Shown in pieces: positions 8,168 through 16,662 of a DNA stretch of 34,058 nucleotides. The notes beneath the pieces are model-generated. The model ran no database searches. It saw only the letters and a list, made by a program, of their open reading frames with translations, and was not told the origin of the DNA. How positions within the stretch are numbered: the first letter of the stretch is position 1; each line of letters begins with the position of its first letter. The position numbers were made by a program, and so were the translations under genes. The stretch is from positions 1 through 34,058 of the forward strand of contig JALNVI010000026.1 in the NCBI GenBank assembly GCA_023231425.1, in the 5' to 3' direction. Source of the stretch: Desulforhopalus sp. (GTDB taxonomy: Bacteria > Desulfobacterota > Desulfobulbia > Desulfobulbales > Desulfocapsaceae).

Positions 8168-9355
8168 CTACTCTTCCACTTCGTGTTCAACATCTACAGC
8201 CAGTTTGTAAAGAACAGTCACCATGAAAATACCAACTGCCCAGATTCCAATCGTAATACCTATTTCGTTGACCGTGGGATAATACTCAACCACTGTGTCA
8301 AACGGAGTAATAGCAAGACCGCCAAGAACAAAACCCAGTCCCTTGTCAATGAACAAAGAGAGGAAAACAGCCAGGCAGCCAGCGGCGATAATCCAGTCGG
8401 CGGCGTCTGTCATAACCTTCTTGCTCAACTTCAGCCAGGCGAGAACAATCAGTCCACCAAAACAGAGGAAGACAGAGGTCCACATGAAAGGCACAAGGTT
8501 GTTGTACATTACGCCATGTTCTTCAATACCGAAGAAGAGGTAATCAAGCGAATGCATGTGCCCGGGAATTGTGGAGTAGTATGCTACAAAGAACTCCATG
8601 CAGACAAAGAAGGCGTTGATCAATGCCGCATAAATAATAATGGTCAGAATCTTGTTGATTGCCTCTTTCCCGGCATCGAAGTTGGCAATACGCTTCATGA
8701 GCAGGCAGGCAAGAACAATAATGATAGGTCCTGCTGCAAATGCAGAAGCGAGAAAGCGTGGAGCGGTAATGGCTGAGAGCCAGAACTCATGTCCAGGCAG
8801 CCCGCAATAAAGCATGGCCGTTACGGTATGAATGGAAACCGCCATGGGAATGGAGATATAGACAAAGATATAGATCCACTTCGGCGGTGCAACCTCTTTA
8901 CGCTCTGCTGTAAGAATAACCCAGCTGCATATCAGGTTGAGGAACAGATATGTGAGAAGAACACACATATCCCAGAACAGCATGGAATTGGGGGTCGGGT
9001 GCAGGATCATATTCATCGCCCGCAACGGTTGTCCAATATCAACTATGATAAAGAGCAGACACATGACCAATGCGGGAATTGCAAGAAATTCACCAAGGAC
9101 AGTGATACGACCAAAGGCCTTGAAATCATGCACGTAATACGGAAGGACCAGCATAAGGCCCCCGGCAGCAACCCCAACGAGAAAAGTAAACTGGGAGATA
9201 TAGAGCCCCCAGCCAAGATCCCGCCCCATTCCGGTAAGTCCCTGCCCGATAAGGAACTGCCGTACATAGCAAAAAGTTCCAATACCGATGAATATTGCGA
9301 GTATTCCGAGCCATGTCCAGTATCTCGAGCTTCCTCTTAATGCTTTTTCAATCAT
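8168..9355 (-). CDS. dsrP: DsrP, NrfD-type membrane subunit of DsrMKJOP
   Basis: Integral membrane subunit of 395 residues in the DsrMKJOP complex. It belongs to the NrfD/PsrC family, which exchanges electrons with the quinone pool. About ten hydrophobic helices are visible across the sequence, with few charged loops and no haem-binding motif. Identity comes from the family pattern and from its position as the last gene of the M-K-J-O-P order, 7 bases after dsrO. With DsrO it would form the periplasm-facing quinone-interacting module. Transcription ends at the strong hairpin just downstream. Other NrfD-like proteins (for example Hmc or Qrc subunits) are excluded by context. Confidence 0.94.
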   Translation of the reverse strand: MIEKALRGSSRYWTWLGILAIFIGIGTFCYVRQFLIGQGLTGMGRDLGWGLYISQFTFLVGVAAGGLMLVLPYYVHDFKAFGRITVLGEFLAIPALVMCLLFIIVDIGQPLRAMNMILHPTPNSMLFWDMCVLLTYLFLNLICSWVILTAERKEVAPPKWIYIFVYISIPMAVSIHTVTAMLYCGLPGHEFWLSAITAPRFLASAFAAGPIIIVLACLLMKRIANFDAGKEAINKILTIIIYAALINAFFVCMEFFVAYYSTIPGHMHSLDYLFFGIEEHGVMYNNLVPFMWTSVFLCFGGLIVLAWLKLSKKVMTDAADWIIAAGCLAVFLSLFIDKGLGFVLGGLAITPFDTVVEYYPTVNEIGITIGIWAVGIFMVTVLYKLAVDVEHEVEE

Positions 9356-9362
9356 GACTCCC

Positions 9363-10160
9363 TCACACTATATAAAATACAGACGGTTTCGTTCCAAGAT
9401 TGGGCTTGCGCTGAATCGTCGGATTCTCCGCCAGCACCTTTCTCACCTCTGACTCTGGATCGTTGAGATCACCAAAATAAATCGCACCAACCTCTGCGGC
9501 AGCCACCTGGCATGCCGGTTTTTCCCCGCGTGCAAGGCGTTCTGCACAGAAGTTGCACTTCTCAACTACCCCGCGCATCCTTGTGGGGAATTCGGGATTG
9601 ATCTCCTGTGCAATATGCGGTCGCGGTTCAAACCAGTTGAAGCTCCGTGCGCCATATGGGCAGGCCATCATACAGAAACGGCAGCCGATGCAGCGGTGAT
9701 AATCCATGGCAACGATGCCGTTGTGTTCCATTTTGAAGGTTGCCTGTGTCGGGCAGACCCGCACACACGGCGGATTATCACAGTGATTGCAGAGCAGTAT
9801 AAACTGACTCTCTTCGATAACATCCGCATTGTGCGTGGAAGACTGCTCAGGGAAAGCCTGTTCATACGGAGCACTCCAGATCCATTTAATTTCACTTTTC
9901 GGGTCATCAAAAGTCGGAATGTTATGCACGTAGCGACAGGCGGCAGCCATTTTTTCCTGTATATCGGGACGATCATAAAGCTTGCGCATGTCTATAACCA
10001 TTCCATAGCGCATTTTGCCCGCCGTCCCCCCACTGTTTTCTGCGACAGCGGGAACTGCACTGGCAGAGGCTTCAGCCAGTTTACTCACAGCCGGAGCGCT
10101 GATTCCTGCAAGCGCAGCCACACCGGCGGCCTTCAAAAAAGTTCTTCTTTTGGTATCCAT
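9363..10160 (-). CDS. dsrO: DsrO, periplasmic ferredoxin subunit of DsrMKJOP
   Basis: Iron-sulfur subunit of 265 residues carrying electrons between DsrP and the cytochrome DsrJ on the outer face of the membrane. The N-terminus is a clear Tat signal: RRTFLK at residues 5-10, a hydrophobic stretch, and an ALAG/AEA cleavage region, so it is exported folded with its clusters. Cysteine groups of ferredoxin type are visible: CNHCDNPPCVRVCP, CIGCRFCMMACP and CNFCAERLARGEKPAC. The start codon overlaps the dsrJ stop by one base (ATGA), a sign of translational coupling. Belongs to the DMSO-reductase-like electron-transfer family; the operon order fixes it as DsrO. Confidence 0.95.
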   Translation of the reverse strand: MDTKRRTFLKAAGVAALAGISAPAVSKLAEASASAVPAVAENSGGTAGKMRYGMVIDMRKLYDRPDIQEKMAAACRYVHNIPTFDDPKSEIKWIWSAPYEQAFPEQSSTHNADVIEESQFILLCNHCDNPPCVRVCPTQATFKMEHNGIVAMDYHRCIGCRFCMMACPYGARSFNWFEPRPHIAQEINPEFPTRMRGVVEKCNFCAERLARGEKPACQVAAAEVGAIYFGDLNDPESEVRKVLAENPTIQRKPNLGTKPSVFYIV

Positions 10161-10567
10161 CAGTTGGCCTCCTTCAATCCTGCTTTCTGCTGCGTCGGTG
10201 TAAGATGGCAGTCCCAGCAGTATGGGGTTACAGACGCATAGGTGTGACAGCGGTCACAGAACTCTTCTTTATTCGTGTGACATTTCATGCAGGCGAGCTG
10301 CAGCCCTTTGCCATAAACTTTGCCGTCAACAGTTACGGTACCGCGGTTGCCGTTACGCAGGACATCATCCCGCCACTCATTAAGAATCACCATATGTTCT
10401 GCTCTCATCTCATCCGCGGGATAAATACAGTGCTGCTCTCCGCCCGGGGGAGGTTCGACCGTGGGATCCGTGCTCTTCGTCGCAGAAAAGGCGTCGAACC
10501 AGAACGGGAACGTGACCAGCAGGACGAGAATTATCAGTCCTGGTACAATTAAACCTTTATTATACAT
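10160..10567 (-). CDS. dsrJ: DsrJ, triheme cytochrome c subunit of DsrMKJOP
   Basis: Periplasmic cytochrome of 135 residues held by an uncleaved N-terminal helix (about residues 7-23). Three haem c sites are visible: CMKCH at 93-97, CDRCH at 104-108 and CWDCH at 117-121. Cys47 (in GGEQHCIYP) matches the position of the unusual cysteine haem ligand known for the DsrJ family, where one haem has His/Cys ligation. DsrJ is thought to take part in redox chemistry of a sulfur substrate or in electron transfer in the periplasm; its exact role is unsettled. It lies 27 bases after dsrK and overlaps dsrO by one base. Haem attachment would need the cytochrome c maturation machinery. Confidence 0.96.
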   Translation of the reverse strand: MYNKGLIVPGLIILVLLVTFPFWFDAFSATKSTDPTVEPPPGGEQHCIYPADEMRAEHMVILNEWRDDVLRNGNRGTVTVDGKVYGKGLQLACMKCHTNKEEFCDRCHTYASVTPYCWDCHLTPTQQKAGLKEAN

Positions 10568-10594
10568 TGATTACTCCTTGTTCTTGTTCAGTTT

Positions 10595-12229
10595 TCAAAG
10601 CATTGTACGAAGGCCTTCCGGCATATCAGCCCGGTTTTCCCCTTTCTGAACCAGAGCATTGGCCACAAGCTCGGTGAGCCCGCAAACCGTAACCCCCGGG
10701 TTCCAGTAATTCATCAGAGAGGTAAGTGTCGCCCGGTCAATAGCGCAGATACAGGCAAGCGTGTTCACATCATGTTTTTCAACAACATGCTTCACAGCAT
10801 TGGCTCGTGGCAGACCTGAACGCATACGCAGCTCCATGATCTCGTCGGTGTTGAGACCTGTTCCGGAACCACAGCAGAAAGTCTGCTCGCGGATGGTATT
10901 TTCAGGCATTTCCCACCATTTATCAACCACATGATCGAGAACATAACGGGGTTCTTCAATAATCCCCATAGCCCGAGCCGGGTTGCAGGAGTCATGCCAT
11001 GTTGCTCTCACGTGGCTGTTACGGCTCGTGTCAAACTTGAGCTTGTTATGTTTAATAAGGTCAGCGGTAAACTCAGTGATATGTACCACTTTGGTGGAGG
11101 CCGCATTGTTGAATACGGTACCGGTAATAGGTGAAACAGGAACTTCCATATTGGCCGGAGTTTTACCGTTCATCGTATCCATATATTGATGGACAACACG
11201 CCACATATGCCCGCACTCACCACCAAGAATGTATTTCACACCAAGACGTTCAGCCTCGGCATACATTTTGCCGTTGAGCGCTTTCATCGCCTCGTTGTTG
11301 GTAAAGAGTCCGAAGTTACCACCCTCTGATGCGTATGTTGACCAGGTGTAATCAAGTCCCAGCGCATTAAAAAGGAGGAGATACCCCATACAGGTATAAA
11401 TACCAGGTTCTGCAAAAACGTCTGCTGAAGGAGTAACAAAAAGGATTTCAGCACCCTTCCGATTGAAAGTAACATTCTGCTTGATACCGGTAAGACTCTC
11501 AACGTCTTCCGCAAGAAATTCAACGTTATCGCGGAACGGCAGAGGCTGCAGCCCCATATGGTTTCCTGTCCGGGTGGAGTTGGAAACTGGCTCAATAACC
11601 CAGTTGATACCAAGCCCGACAGAGTAGAGAAGTTCACGGAGGATAATGGTGATCTCGGCCGTATCAATCCCGTAAGGGCAGAAGATTGAGCATCGGCGAC
11701 ACTCAGTACATTGATAGGCATACATAAACCACTCTTTGAGCACACCAACGGTCATCTTGCGACCACCGGCCAGTCGACCGAGAATCTTACCTGCGAGGGT
11801 AAACTCTCCACGATAGACAGAGCGCAGCAACTCGGCACGCATTACCGGCATGTTCCTCGGGTCACCTGTACCAAGGAAAAAATGGCACTTATCAGCACAG
11901 GCACCACAGCGGACACAACAGTCCATGAAGATCTTCAAGGAGCGAAACTTATCAAGACGCTCGGCAATTCCTTTGAGAATAATATCCTTCCAGTTGTCAG
12001 GAAGGAGCCAGTCATCCTCTTCAGGTGACCAGACACGGGCGAAAGGAAAACTCAGCCCCGGCTGTGCATTGAGGTATTCAAGTTTCTCTTTTTTGGCCGG
12101 ATAGGCATATCCCCCCGGTTTAAAAGTAACCGGAGTATCCATCCATTCTTTTGTCGGGATTGCCCCGGTGGAAAGAGATGGCCCCTGCCACACACTTTGG
12201 GACAGTTCTTCTAATTTAGGAAGCGACAT
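10595..12229 (-). CDS. dsrK: DsrK, HdrD-like catalytic iron-sulfur subunit of DsrMKJOP
   Basis: Cytoplasmic-face subunit of 544 residues related to HdrD of heterodisulfide reductase. It is thought to pass electrons to the DsrC trisulfide/disulfide in dissimilatory sulfite reduction. Two [4Fe-4S] ferredoxin motifs are visible: CVRCGACADKC at residues 105-115 and CTECRRCSIFCP near 175-187. The C-terminal half carries CCG-type cysteine motifs, including CNPAR (HDSCNPARAMG) and FCCGSGTGL, that bind the special catalytic cluster in this family. No signal peptide or membrane segment is present, consistent with attachment through DsrM. It starts 35 bases after the dsrM stop. The homologous HmeD/HdrD names are ruled out by the operon. 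Confidence 0.96.
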   Translation of the reverse strand: MSLPKLEELSQSVWQGPSLSTGAIPTKEWMDTPVTFKPGGYAYPAKKEKLEYLNAQPGLSFPFARVWSPEEDDWLLPDNWKDIILKGIAERLDKFRSLKIFMDCCVRCGACADKCHFFLGTGDPRNMPVMRAELLRSVYRGEFTLAGKILGRLAGGRKMTVGVLKEWFMYAYQCTECRRCSIFCPYGIDTAEITIILRELLYSVGLGINWVIEPVSNSTRTGNHMGLQPLPFRDNVEFLAEDVESLTGIKQNVTFNRKGAEILFVTPSADVFAEPGIYTCMGYLLLFNALGLDYTWSTYASEGGNFGLFTNNEAMKALNGKMYAEAERLGVKYILGGECGHMWRVVHQYMDTMNGKTPANMEVPVSPITGTVFNNAASTKVVHITEFTADLIKHNKLKFDTSRNSHVRATWHDSCNPARAMGIIEEPRYVLDHVVDKWWEMPENTIREQTFCCGSGTGLNTDEIMELRMRSGLPRANAVKHVVEKHDVNTLACICAIDRATLTSLMNYWNPGVTVCGLTELVANALVQKGENRADMPEGLRTML

Positions 12230-12264
12230 CGTATTTATCCTTATTATAACTTGGTGGTCTGTTT

Positions 12265-13314
12265 TTACTCTTCCGCTTTTTTTCCTGTCTCAGCTTCAGC
12301 AGGCTCTTCCTTCGGCGGGAGTCCTTTTTCAACAGCAATACCATTTTCTATCATAGACTCACGAAACTCATCCTCATACTCCGCATAAGAGTGAGGCTTG
12401 ATGTTGGGATCATTCCAAGGATTGATATGACGCACCGCACGCGTATTATTCCGCATGTTAAGGGTAGGGCTGAGAAATACACCGCCCATATGCATCAGTT
12501 TACTGAAGGGAAAACAAACCAGCAGGACACTGACGAAGGTAATATGAATATAGAAGATTGCACCGATATGTCCATGGATCACCGGATGCAGGGTAACCAG
12601 ACCGATCAGCAGCTCCTTGATGTTGACAATGTCAGAACGCAACATGTAACGCATCAGGATCCCGGTCAACGCAATGCTGAAAATGAGAATAAGAGGGAAG
12701 TAGTCATTCATCAAAGAGAGATAACGGACATGACGATTGACCAGCCGGCGGAAGAAAAGCAACGCGACCGCGAGCAGCAGAGTAACATCTGTTATGTACC
12801 AGGTGGGAGCTCCAACCTGAAGCAGACCATCCCAGAACTCAACCCAGCCAACCCAGAAAGGAACGGGATCAAGAAAAAGGCGCAGATGACGAAGCAGAAT
12901 TACGAGAAAAGAGTAGTGAAATACAATGGCAAACAGCCACAGCCATTTCGAAGATTCATACGTAATCTTCGGTCCCTCGCGAAGTTCAGACTTCGTGTTA
13001 TAAAACAGAGGGCGAAAGGTCAGGACCTCAAGAGCCATGCGACCAACCACTTCAGCATTTGTGTCTGGAGCACCCAGCCGGCTGTGTTTGATAAAATCAA
13101 GTGATTTTGCCTGGCCGCGGGTGGTCTGGATAGAGAACGGGACCGGCGATTTTGCCCAGTACATTATCCGCCAGATAATGCCGCCTAAAAATACCGCAAA
13201 TGCCAGATAGGGAATGACTACTCCGAAGAAATAGCCCATACCCGGTATCTGCGAGCCGACTCCGGCGATCAGGGCAAGAGCTATGACCACCAGGAATGAG
13301 AAGGAGTACTTCAT
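12265..13314 (-). CDS. dsrM: DsrM, cytochrome b subunit of DsrMKJOP
   Basis: Membrane cytochrome b of the NarI family, 349 residues from the ATG at 13314. I prefer this over the in-frame start 23 codons upstream because AGAGAGG sits 6 bases before it and the protein then begins with the expected first helix (YSFSFLVVIALALIAG). Five to six membrane helices are visible, with histidines suited to haem b ligation (for example FHYSFLVILLRHLRLF and LVTLHPVIHGHIGAIFYIHI). DsrM oxidises or reduces menaquinone and passes electrons to DsrK. The C-terminal tail is hydrophilic and charged (EEPAEAETGKKAEE). It is the first of the five core dsr genes here and lies 79 bases after the RsbRD-like gene. Confidence 0.95.
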   Translation of the reverse strand: MKYSFSFLVVIALALIAGVGSQIPGMGYFFGVVIPYLAFAVFLGGIIWRIMYWAKSPVPFSIQTTRGQAKSLDFIKHSRLGAPDTNAEVVGRMALEVLTFRPLFYNTKSELREGPKITYESSKWLWLFAIVFHYSFLVILLRHLRLFLDPVPFWVGWVEFWDGLLQVGAPTWYITDVTLLLAVALLFFRRLVNRHVRYLSLMNDYFPLILIFSIALTGILMRYMLRSDIVNIKELLIGLVTLHPVIHGHIGAIFYIHITFVSVLLVCFPFSKLMHMGGVFLSPTLNMRNNTRAVRHINPWNDPNIKPHSYAEYEDEFRESMIENGIAVEKGLPPKEEPAEAETGKKAEE

Positions 13315-13393
13315 GTTTAACCTCTCTTCATTCAATTGAACTGTTACGGAAACCGTGCGCGACGCCACACTGATCATCGGCACCGAGACCAGT

Positions 13394-13948
13394 TTACCTG
13401 CCTGTCTGTGCCATGGGAATCTCGCCTTCAGGTTTCAGCAACTTCGAGGGGCACATGCTGTCGGTGAGGACGATACTTCCGGATTTAATTTCATTAATAC
13501 GTACGCTGTAAACACGCTCGCGGAATTGCATATAGATATCAAATGCAGCAAGGAGAGCAATATCGACAGCAAAATCGAAATCATAAAGTTCACCGTTGAG
13601 ATGTTTTCTCTCAGAATCTGCTCCAAAGATTTCACGGGTGATATGCTTTACTGCATTTAGAGGGGAAACTGCCTGGGCGGGGGTAAACTGCTGGACTGCC
13701 CGGATAGAGACAATTCGTTCAATCGCTGGTTCGTACTCGCTGCGGCCTGCTCCTTTAATAAGTAACGGAAGGAGTTCACCAAGAGCAACACGGACATTGC
13801 CACCTATGGGGTTGGCAAATTGATCCTTTTCTTTTTTGAAAAAATCAGAGGATTCGTAGGTGGAAAGAGTGTAATCCACCCACCTGGCAAGGATTTTTTC
13901 CTGGTATTGACGGAAACCTTCTGCAAGATCAAACATTTGTGACATCAC
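13394..13948 (-). CDS. RsbRD N-terminal domain-like protein leading the dsr operon
   Basis: A soluble 184-residue protein with no membrane segment, signal peptide or cysteine cluster. Its helical pattern, with an opening FRQYQEKILARWVDYTLSTY segment, resembles the RsbRD N-terminal (RsbR/globin-like sensor) family. Genes of that kind are found directly upstream of dsrM in several sulfate reducers, as I recall from those operons. It lacks the STAS domain of true RsbR proteins, so it may be a stand-alone sensor or assembly/regulatory factor for DsrMKJOP; the role is unknown. It is the promoter-proximal gene of the operon. Two Met codons (MM at the start, then MFDLAEG) make the start uncertain by a few residues. 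Confidence 0.72.
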   Translation of the reverse strand: MMSQMFDLAEGFRQYQEKILARWVDYTLSTYESSDFFKKEKDQFANPIGGNVRVALGELLPLLIKGAGRSEYEPAIERIVSIRAVQQFTPAQAVSPLNAVKHITREIFGADSERKHLNGELYDFDFAVDIALLAAFDIYMQFRERVYSVRINEIKSGSIVLTDSMCPSKLLKPEGEIPMAQTGR

Positions 13949-13991
13949 GGGGACCCAGTGGGTTGAAGGGGATACAAAAAAAATGAATCAC

Positions 13992-14014
13992 TGTTCATAA
14001 ACAATGAACATTGT
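13992..14014. promoter_or_regulatory. Overlapping palindromes upstream of the dsr operon, candidate operator
   Basis: Two perfect inverted repeats overlap here: TGTTCAT/ATGAACA with a 5-base spacer (13992-14010) and ACAATG/CATTGT with a 2-base spacer (14001-14014). They lie 44-66 bases upstream of the first gene of the dsr operon, in an A/T-rich stretch suitable for a promoter. The arrangement is typical of a dimeric repressor or activator site. It does not fit the consensus I know for Rex or CRP/FNR-type sites, so no regulator is assigned. Confidence 0.45.
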
Positions 14015-14070
14015 TAGCATTTCCCCCGCTGATTTTCAAGACTTATTTTGAGTGCTGGCGCCGCAGGAAG

Positions 14071-14087
14071 GCCCTTGCAGCAAGGGC
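14071..14087 (-). terminator. Weak hairpin after the prc gene
   Basis: GCCCTTG and CAAGGGC form a 7-bp stem with a 3-base loop, 13 bases after the prc stop. On the minus strand no T run follows. On the plus strand TTTT follows, but no plus-strand gene precedes it. Terminator function is therefore uncertain. Confidence 0.3.
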
Positions 14088-14099
14088 TTTTCAAGCTTT

Positions 14100-16493
14100 T
14101 CACTGACTTTGCAGATTCCGAATATCTTGCAGAACAGCCCCCCCTTCAAGAACATAAGGATCTTCTTTAATTTCTTTAAGCCACTTCTGATGCTGCTCTT
14201 CCGGGGTAGGCGCCTCCATGGTATCATCATCCATGATATCATCTTCATCCATGGCACCATGCAGTTTAAAAAGGTCTCCCACCTTATCCTCACTCACCTC
14301 AGCCTCAAGACGCTTGTTGAACATGTTGTTCAACTCCACGTCAATTATCGTATTTTCCGCTCTCGTCTTTGCCTTGGCAGCCTCTTCCGTAATAACATGA
14401 AATTTTTCACTCGCTGCAACCCGTCCGGTAGAACGACGTTTTAACTCTTTGAGAGGCAGCGTCCTGCTCCAGGGTTTGTACGGCACAGCACTGATGGAGT
14501 CCCAGGGAAGGCTGTAATCAAGATAGCGCTCCTCTGATTTGACATAAGTAAAGAGACTCGGCAACTCAATATCCGGCTCAACACCTTTCCACTGGGTGGA
14601 ACAACCGTTGATACGGTAAAACTTTTGAATCGTCACCTTCAGGGCACCAAGGTCACCAAAGTCCTGCAGGGAAAGAAACGGCTTTGAGTCGTTAAGGTCA
14701 ACAACGGTCTGCACCGAGCCTTTGCCATGGGTATGTTTTCCACCAATAATCACCGCCCGACCGTAGTCCTGCAGGGCCGCAGCAACAATTTCGGAGGCAG
14801 AAGCAGAAAATTTATTGACCAGCACAACCAGCGGGCCGTCATAGTAAGTGGTGTCACGGGTGTCAGACAGCGTGCGCTGTTCACCATAATTGTTGCGAAC
14901 GGTTACCACCGGCCCGGAACCGATAAAAAGACCTGTGATATCAACGGCATCTACCAGCGCCCCGCCACCATCATCACGCAGATCAAGGATAATACCATCG
15001 ACATACTTCTCTTTAAGTTCTTCGATAGCCTTCCGGGTATCGTCGGTAGAATTCCGTGAGGTCTTGCTCTCATCCCGGGTTGCGTCGAAATCCCGATAAA
15101 AACTGGGAAGATAGATATAGCCGACCTTCATACCATGGCCACCGTCGAGAACCGCACTTTTCACAAAAGTCTCTTCAAGCTGCACCACATCACGCACAAT
15201 GGGAACAGTTACGATACTGCCATCAGATTTTTTCACGGTCAGGGTGACAGTAGAACCTTTCGGCCCGCGGATAAGACGCACTGCATCACGCAGGCGCATA
15301 TCAGTCACATCTACCGGCTCTTCACCCTCCTGAGCAGCCTCAAGGATGATATCCTGCGCCTTGAGTTTCCCCGTTTTTGCCGAAGCACTCCCGGGGACGA
15401 TACTGGTCACCCGGATCACACCATCCTCTTCACGCAACATGGCGCCGATGCCCTCAAGAGAACCGCGCATATCAATGTCAAACTGCTCCTTGGAGGCCGG
15501 TGCAATGTAATTGGTATGAGGTCCGAAGGCGCGGGTAACAGCGTTGAAAAAACGATCATAATGATCCTGCAGGGTCTCCTGACGGAGACGATGAAAAAAG
15601 TTCTTGTTGCGCTTTTTCACCTTCGCAAGTGCCATTTTCCAGAGTTCAATATCATTCTTTACCGCGATATCATCTTTGCCCGGCTTATCGTCTCGACGAG
15701 CAGCAGCCCGCTCCGTCCGCATATCAAGATACTGAGAGATAATCTGCATTTTCAGAATTTGTCGCCACTTCTCCGTCATCCCTCTGACATCTTTTGCAAA
15801 CTCCATTTTTTTGGGTTCGCTCTCCAGATTATCGGGGATTGTCATGTTGAAAATGCCCACCTGCAACAGTGTGGGAACCTTCCACGGCGCCGGAATAACA
15901 AACTGACGACCCGTGACAAGAGCTGCAGGTTTTTCCATGCTGTTCGCCTGCAACAGGTCGGGCACACTGACACCTGTAAATTTGGCAGCAAGAGAAGAAA
16001 CGGTATCACCCTTCTCCACCACATAAATTCTCTGCGCAGCCTTATCCGTCACCACACTTCCTGCATTGGGAGAAAGGCCGAGGACACTGTCGTCGGAAAG
16101 CATCGCAAGGTTTAACTTCTCCACCATGTCGATACGCTCGTTAAGAATATCGTAGCCGGTATCGGGCAGGGTAATACGCCCATCAAGAAGTTCATCATCA
16201 ATATCTGCAGCAAAGGCGTTGAGCTGTTCCACGTCGCTCTGCAGCAAAAATCGCTTCTGAAAATCGAGCTGTTTCAGATAAAGATCAAACGCAGCTTCGG
16301 AGAGGCTGTCATCCATTTTTTTATCGGAATAATGAAGGACCGGGAGCTGACGACCCAGAATTGCGCCGAGAGTCATATTTTTGCTGCGGTCAAAATCCTT
16401 CTGATCCTGCGCGGAGGCTGCCAGAGCCGCCGTTGCCGAAACTGTAATGATAAACAGCAGCACAGCTGTGCAGTATTTCGTTAATACATTCAT
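14100..16493 (-). CDS. prc: Tail-specific carboxy-terminal protease with inserted LysM domain
   Basis: Periplasmic S41A serine protease of the Prc/Tsp family, 797 residues against 682 in E. coli. Order: signal peptide (about 1-26), N-terminal Tsp helical domain, a LysM-like insertion at about 155-201 (RIYVVEKGDTVSSLAAKF, then GRQFVIPAPW), the rest of the helical domain to about 340, PDZ (about 342-425), S41 protease domain (about 440-640), and C-terminal Tsp domain. The catalytic Ser lies in FSASASEI (561-568) with Lys590 in HTHGKG. Prc trims C-termini and controls peptidoglycan hydrolases. LysM normally binds glycan GlcNAc, so the insertion could tether the protease to the wall. The extreme C-terminus is acidic (DEDDIMDDDTMEAP). 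Its 5' gap (16494-16662) shows no clear feature. Confidence 0.93.
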   Translation of the reverse strand: MNVLTKYCTAVLLFIITVSATAALAASAQDQKDFDRSKNMTLGAILGRQLPVLHYSDKKMDDSLSEAAFDLYLKQLDFQKRFLLQSDVEQLNAFAADIDDELLDGRITLPDTGYDILNERIDMVEKLNLAMLSDDSVLGLSPNAGSVVTDKAAQRIYVVEKGDTVSSLAAKFTGVSVPDLLQANSMEKPAALVTGRQFVIPAPWKVPTLLQVGIFNMTIPDNLESEPKKMEFAKDVRGMTEKWRQILKMQIISQYLDMRTERAAARRDDKPGKDDIAVKNDIELWKMALAKVKKRNKNFFHRLRQETLQDHYDRFFNAVTRAFGPHTNYIAPASKEQFDIDMRGSLEGIGAMLREEDGVIRVTSIVPGSASAKTGKLKAQDIILEAAQEGEEPVDVTDMRLRDAVRLIRGPKGSTVTLTVKKSDGSIVTVPIVRDVVQLEETFVKSAVLDGGHGMKVGYIYLPSFYRDFDATRDESKTSRNSTDDTRKAIEELKEKYVDGIILDLRDDGGGALVDAVDITGLFIGSGPVVTVRNNYGEQRTLSDTRDTTYYDGPLVVLVNKFSASASEIVAAALQDYGRAVIIGGKHTHGKGSVQTVVDLNDSKPFLSLQDFGDLGALKVTIQKFYRINGCSTQWKGVEPDIELPSLFTYVKSEERYLDYSLPWDSISAVPYKPWSRTLPLKELKRRSTGRVAASEKFHVITEEAAKAKTRAENTIIDVELNNMFNKRLEAEVSEDKVGDLFKLHGAMDEDDIMDDDTMEAPTPEEQHQKWLKEIKEDPYVLEGGAVLQDIRNLQSQ

Positions 16494-16662
16494 ATTGTTT
16501 TCGTATGCTCCAATACTGAAAAGACAGGCTCACGCCACGCTCAGGCCAAACCCTCTCGGAATAAAAAGGAAAAGAAAATTTCAGAGAATTACCAAATCTG
16601 GAAGGAAAATACTACTGGAAAGAGGAGCACAGCAGACGGGCTGGCTCGACAAAGCAAACACC

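Noticed and set aside
12391..13104. A 237-codon open frame on the plus strand opposite dsrM
   Set aside because: It lies fully inside the conserved dsrM gene on the other strand, with low-complexity polar composition and no start signal.
13992..14014. Assignment of the dsr upstream palindrome to Rex or an FNR/HcpR-type regulator
   Set aside because: The half-sites TGTTCAT and ACAATG do not fit the consensus sequences I know for those regulators; it is kept only as an unassigned candidate operator.
15135..16115. A 326-codon open frame on the plus strand opposite the protease gene
   Set aside because: It is antisense to a clearly conserved prc gene, has no ribosome-binding site or recognisable domain, and its composition is what reverse-reading of a coding sequence gives.
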